Assembly: GCA_040758525.1 (NCBI GenBank)
Contig: JBFLVQ010000490.1
Span: forward strand, 1 to 7,292
Length of the DNA: 7,292 bases
DNA from: JBFLVQ01 sp040758525
Lineage (GTDB): Bacteria; Acidobacteriota; Blastocatellia; Chloracidobacteriales; JADJPF01
Reading direction: 5' to 3'
This document shows positions 5,431 to 7,292 of this stretch, piece after piece. A program made the translations under genes and the position numbers. Within the stretch, counting starts at the first letter, position 1. Each line of letters opens with the position of its first letter. The notes under the pieces are model-generated. The model did no database searches. It was given only the letters and a program-made list of their open reading frames with translations, and had not been told where the DNA came from.

Positions 5431-6393
5431 TTACGTAGATATGGTTAATTCTGCTAAACCTTGCTCACGAGTTATTATCGGTTTGTAGTCGAGTTCTTGG
5501 TGTGCCTTATCAATACAGATCGTACATTCACTCGACATCATAGCAGCAGCTAGGCGCGTCAGCGGTGGCTCAGTCTTTAGCCCTAACAGACCCCAAACAC
5601 CTTCGACAACCATTGCCATAGCCCGCGCCAATGGACTTGGAACTGATGTATTTGGTGGAGTCAGTCCTTGTGTCTTAAGTAATGCAGTGAGAAACTCGCG
5701 TAGCGTTGTAGTTGTACTATCGGTGATAAAGTAGGCTTGTCCACCACGACCACGCTGCAACGCTAGTGTCACAGCATAAACGACGTTGGCAACGTGTGTG
5801 GTAGAGGTGCGTGCTTGTCCCTGGTTTATCCACATGAACCGACCACTAGTTACCATTTTCTTCAACACTAGCAAAACTGTCTGATCGCCAGGTCCCCATA
5901 CTAATCGAGGGCGCAGAGACAGAGTCTCAAATCCAGGTGCATTGGCAGCTAATACCAATTTTTCTGCCGCACCTTTAGATTCAGAATATAAAAATGGAGT
6001 GTGGGCGGGGTAGGGATAGGTCTCATCAATGTTGTGCATATCCTGGCCATGAAATAATGCTGCTTCGGTGCCAATATAGATAAAGCGCGCCACACCTGCT
6101 TGGCGTGCTATTTGGAGGAGTTGTGAAGTTCCATCTACATTTGTCTTCCAAAACTGCTCGCGTGTGCCCCATTGCTTGGCGAACGCTGCACAATGGATCA
6201 CCGCCTGACATCCAGCGAGATGCTCCAGTTTGACTGCACCCAATTCTGATCGTAATGGTTTCACTCCAATTTCAACTAAAGCCTGATCGCTCTGTTCTGA
6301 TCGCGACATTGCTCTTAGAGTGTGTGTTTGGCTGAGAGATTTTGCTATGGAGTTACCGATAAAACCCGATGCGCCCGTGATAAATATCTGCAT
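5431..6393 (-). CDS. NAD-dependent epimerase/dehydratase family protein (extended SDR, 3-beta-HSD-like)
   Basis: 320 residues, typical of extended SDRs. TGASGFIG (6-13) is the GxxGxxG nucleotide-binding turn. VIHCAA (65-70) ends strand 4. Thr109 in IGTEA fills the catalytic Ser/Thr place, and Tyr136/Lys140 (YSESK) form the YxxxK pair. LRPRLVWGPGD (160-170) is the conserved strand that opens the substrate side, and STTHVANVV (197-205) matches the second family signature. The overall style is that of 3-beta-hydroxysteroid dehydrogenase/sterol-type or aldehyde-reductase-like members rather than sugar-nucleotide epimerases, but the substrate cannot be told. No membrane anchor is obvious; a hydrophobic patch at 255-271 belongs to the substrate-side region. 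AGGAGAT (6397-6403) gives a good RBS about five bases before the ATG. It is the first gene of the probable operon with the SDR downstream. Confidence 0.9.
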   Translation of the reverse strand: MQIFITGASGFIGNSIAKSLSQTHTLRAMSRSEQSDQALVEIGVKPLRSELGAVKLEHLAGCQAVIHCAAFAKQWGTREQFWKTNVDGTSQLLQIARQAGVARFIYIGTEAALFHGQDMHNIDETYPYPAHTPFLYSESKGAAEKLVLAANAPGFETLSLRPRLVWGPGDQTVLLVLKKMVTSGRFMWINQGQARTSTTHVANVVYAVTLALQRGRGGQAYFITDSTTTTLREFLTALLKTQGLTPPNTSVPSPLARAMAMVVEGVWGLLGLKTEPPLTRLAAAMMSSECTICIDKAHQELDYKPIITREQGLAELTIST

Positions 6394-6445
6394 TTTATCT
6401 CCTAAGGAATTGAAGAAAGCGGCTTGGAGCTATTAACGAAATGAT

Positions 6446-6466
6446 CACTTGTATGGCTATCAAGTG
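6446..6466 (-). promoter_or_regulatory. Short hairpin in the leader of the dehydrogenase operon
   Basis: CACTTG (6446-6451) and CAAGTG (6461-6466) are exact inverted halves around nine bases, 52 bases upstream of the first start codon and inside the predicted leader. It could be an operator half-site pair or an RNA hairpin. At six base pairs it is also within what chance gives. Confidence 0.22.
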
Positions 6467-6522
6467 CCAATAAGCTTACATTTTGTTAGATATCGCTGCA
6501 ATCAAGCTTAAAACTGCGCATT

Positions 6523-6550
6523 ATTATAGCTGGTTGTGGTGACGTTGCAA
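6523..6550 (-). promoter_or_regulatory. Sigma-70 type promoter for the epimerase-SDR operon
   Basis: On the minus strand TTGCAA (6545-6550, four of six to consensus) and a perfect TATAAT (6523-6528) are 16 bases apart. Transcription would start near 6516, leaving a leader of about 120 bases before the ATG at 6393. The site lies just past the stop of the upstream secreted-protein gene (6601), so the operon has its own promoter. Confidence 0.55.
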
Positions 6551-6600
6551 ACAAGTCGCTAAACTGCCTCAAGCTGATCGCAAATAGATTGTTCACATTC

Positions 6601-7044
6601 TCAATGCTTTTTAATAACTTTGCTGCTCAATTCCAACTCGGCCTCGCCTTTTTTATCGGTGGTAAAAGAGGTCAATTCGTTGCTGTCGATAATCAGTTTG
6701 AAGTTGGTCGATGCTGCAAGCTTATTAAGTGAAACAGCTATTCCCTGATTAGTAATACTATCATCTGTCTTCTCCAACTCTATCTCGGCCTTACCAGCAG
6801 CATCAGTATCTATACCAGTTGTTGTTAGTTCGGCAATACGTTCAATCTCATTTACACCTTCACTTGCGACTGTGAAATGGCCAGTGAGTAGAGCTTGGCC
6901 AGTAGCATCCTTAATTTCAATCATCTTCACTTCGGCAAGCTTTACATCTGTTGGTAAGGGTTGTTTGATCTTTTTGGCACTACCAATTACCGTAATATTA
7001 ACAAGAACAAATAATGCCACAAGCAATAAAATCGCTTTTCGCAT
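6601..7044 (-). CDS. Small exported beta-rich protein with repeated DxxGxA turns
   Basis: 147 residues. MRK plus a hydrophobic core (4-20) and GSA (21-23) form a Sec signal with likely cleavage after Ala23. The mature part is about 124 residues with no cysteine and no membrane segment. Alternating hydrophobic and polar residues suggest beta strands. Three similar turns occur: D46-G49-A51, D81-G84-A86 and D130-G133-A135. The last two share T-D-x-x-G-x-A-E-[IL]-E-L, 49 residues apart, as if the protein were built from a repeated strand-turn-strand unit like an Ig-like or transthyretin-like sandwich. The function is unknown. I have a vague recollection of similar short secreted proteins in Acidobacteriota, which is not evidence. 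The RBS is perfect (AGGAGGT). The gene is read separately from the dehydrogenase operon behind it, 207 bases away. Confidence 0.75.
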   Translation of the reverse strand: MRKAILLLVALFVLVNITVIGSAKKIKQPLPTDVKLAEVKMIEIKDATGQALLTGHFTVASEGVNEIERIAELTTTGIDTDAAGKAEIELEKTDDSITNQGIAVSLNKLAASTNFKLIIDSNELTSFTTDKKGEAELELSSKVIKKH

Positions 7045-7048
7045 GTTA

Positions 7049-7055
7049 ACCTCCT
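7049..7055 (-). promoter_or_regulatory. Perfect Shine-Dalgarno of the exported beta-rich protein
   Basis: AGGAGGT on the minus strand lies four bases before the ATG at 7044. It supports both the start choice and active translation, and excludes the overlapping plus-strand frame here as a gene. A possible promoter upstream (TTGTCA with a poor GATAGA) is too weak to list. Confidence 0.8.
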
Positions 7056-7234
7056 GTAATTATCTTGGATTAGGTGGTGAATGGATCTATCGATTTGTGA
7101 TAATCTCTTTGACAATGTTGTGATTCCCAAACAGGGTATAGAACTTTATATTACGGTGCAGCAGTTCTGTATAAGGCTGCTTAGACATCTACACTATTCT
7201 TAATTTATAGTGCTAGGTACACGTTAATATGATA

Positions 7235-7263
7235 TTGGAGAGGTCATTGAATGTTTCTATAAT
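7235..7263 (+). promoter_or_regulatory. Possible promoter facing out of the right edge
   Basis: On the plus strand TTGGAG (7235-7240, three of six) and a perfect TATAAT (7258-7263) are 17 bases apart. Transcription would begin around 7270 and leave the window. The stretch 7124-7292 holds no gene, so this may serve a divergent gene beyond the edge. The poor -35 keeps confidence low. Confidence 0.3.
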
Positions 7264-7292
7264 GAGAGCGGAAAGTTTCCTTATCTGGAAGG

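Noticed and set aside
6872..7123. Plus-strand frame of 83 codons over the exported-protein gene
   Set aside because: Antisense to a signal peptide and a perfect Shine-Dalgarno; no RBS of its own.

Overview
The window looks like an accessory stretch of a bacterial chromosome, A+T-rich overall, with long gaps between genes and several small proteins of unknown function. It has secreted or exported proteins with ordinary Sec signals and clear Shine-Dalgarno sites (GGAGG, AGGAGGT). The taxon cannot be fixed from this sequence. An end fragment of a non-ribosomal peptide synthetase-type condensation domain, a secreted glycoside hydrolase and a secreted repeat-type beta protein would suit a soil bacterium with a large, loosely packed genome, such as Acidobacteriota or Chloroflexota. 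That is an inference, not an identification.

Left part (1-2505): the window opens inside a + strand gene whose visible 167 codons resemble the C-terminal half of a condensation domain, and it stops without an adenylation domain. A gene-poor stretch of about 690 bases follows. Next comes a complete exported clan GH-A glycoside hydrolase (1194-2231) with its own RBS and a small dyad upstream. An 8-bp perfect hairpin lies between it and the convergent genes on its right.

Middle part (2506-4586): this is an A+T-rich block of small unknown genes. Two lie on the minus strand: a charged 70-residue protein and, after it, a short membrane-anchored protein with a faint BamE/SmpA-like pattern. Two lie on the plus strand. 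One is a two-helix membrane protein carrying an in-frame 42-base tandem repeat. The other has an N-terminal zinc ribbon, a coiled coil and a C-terminal membrane anchor. No enzymatic role can be assigned to any of the four.

Right part (4587-7292, minus strand): an extended-type NAD(P)-dependent epimerase/dehydratase-like gene and a classical short-chain dehydrogenase lie 29 bases apart. They probably form one operon, read from a TTGCAA-16-TATAAT promoter through a leader of about 120 bases. Upstream of them is a separate gene for a small exported beta-rich protein with three DxxGxA turns and a perfect Shine-Dalgarno. The last 170 bases hold no gene, only a possible outward-facing promoter.

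No rRNA, tRNA, CRISPR array, transposase or intact mobile element was seen. No clear new multi-gene system is evident. The most unusual items are the tandem repeat inside the membrane protein, the start-less open frame upstream of the 70-residue gene, and the zinc-ribbon/coiled-coil/anchor protein.
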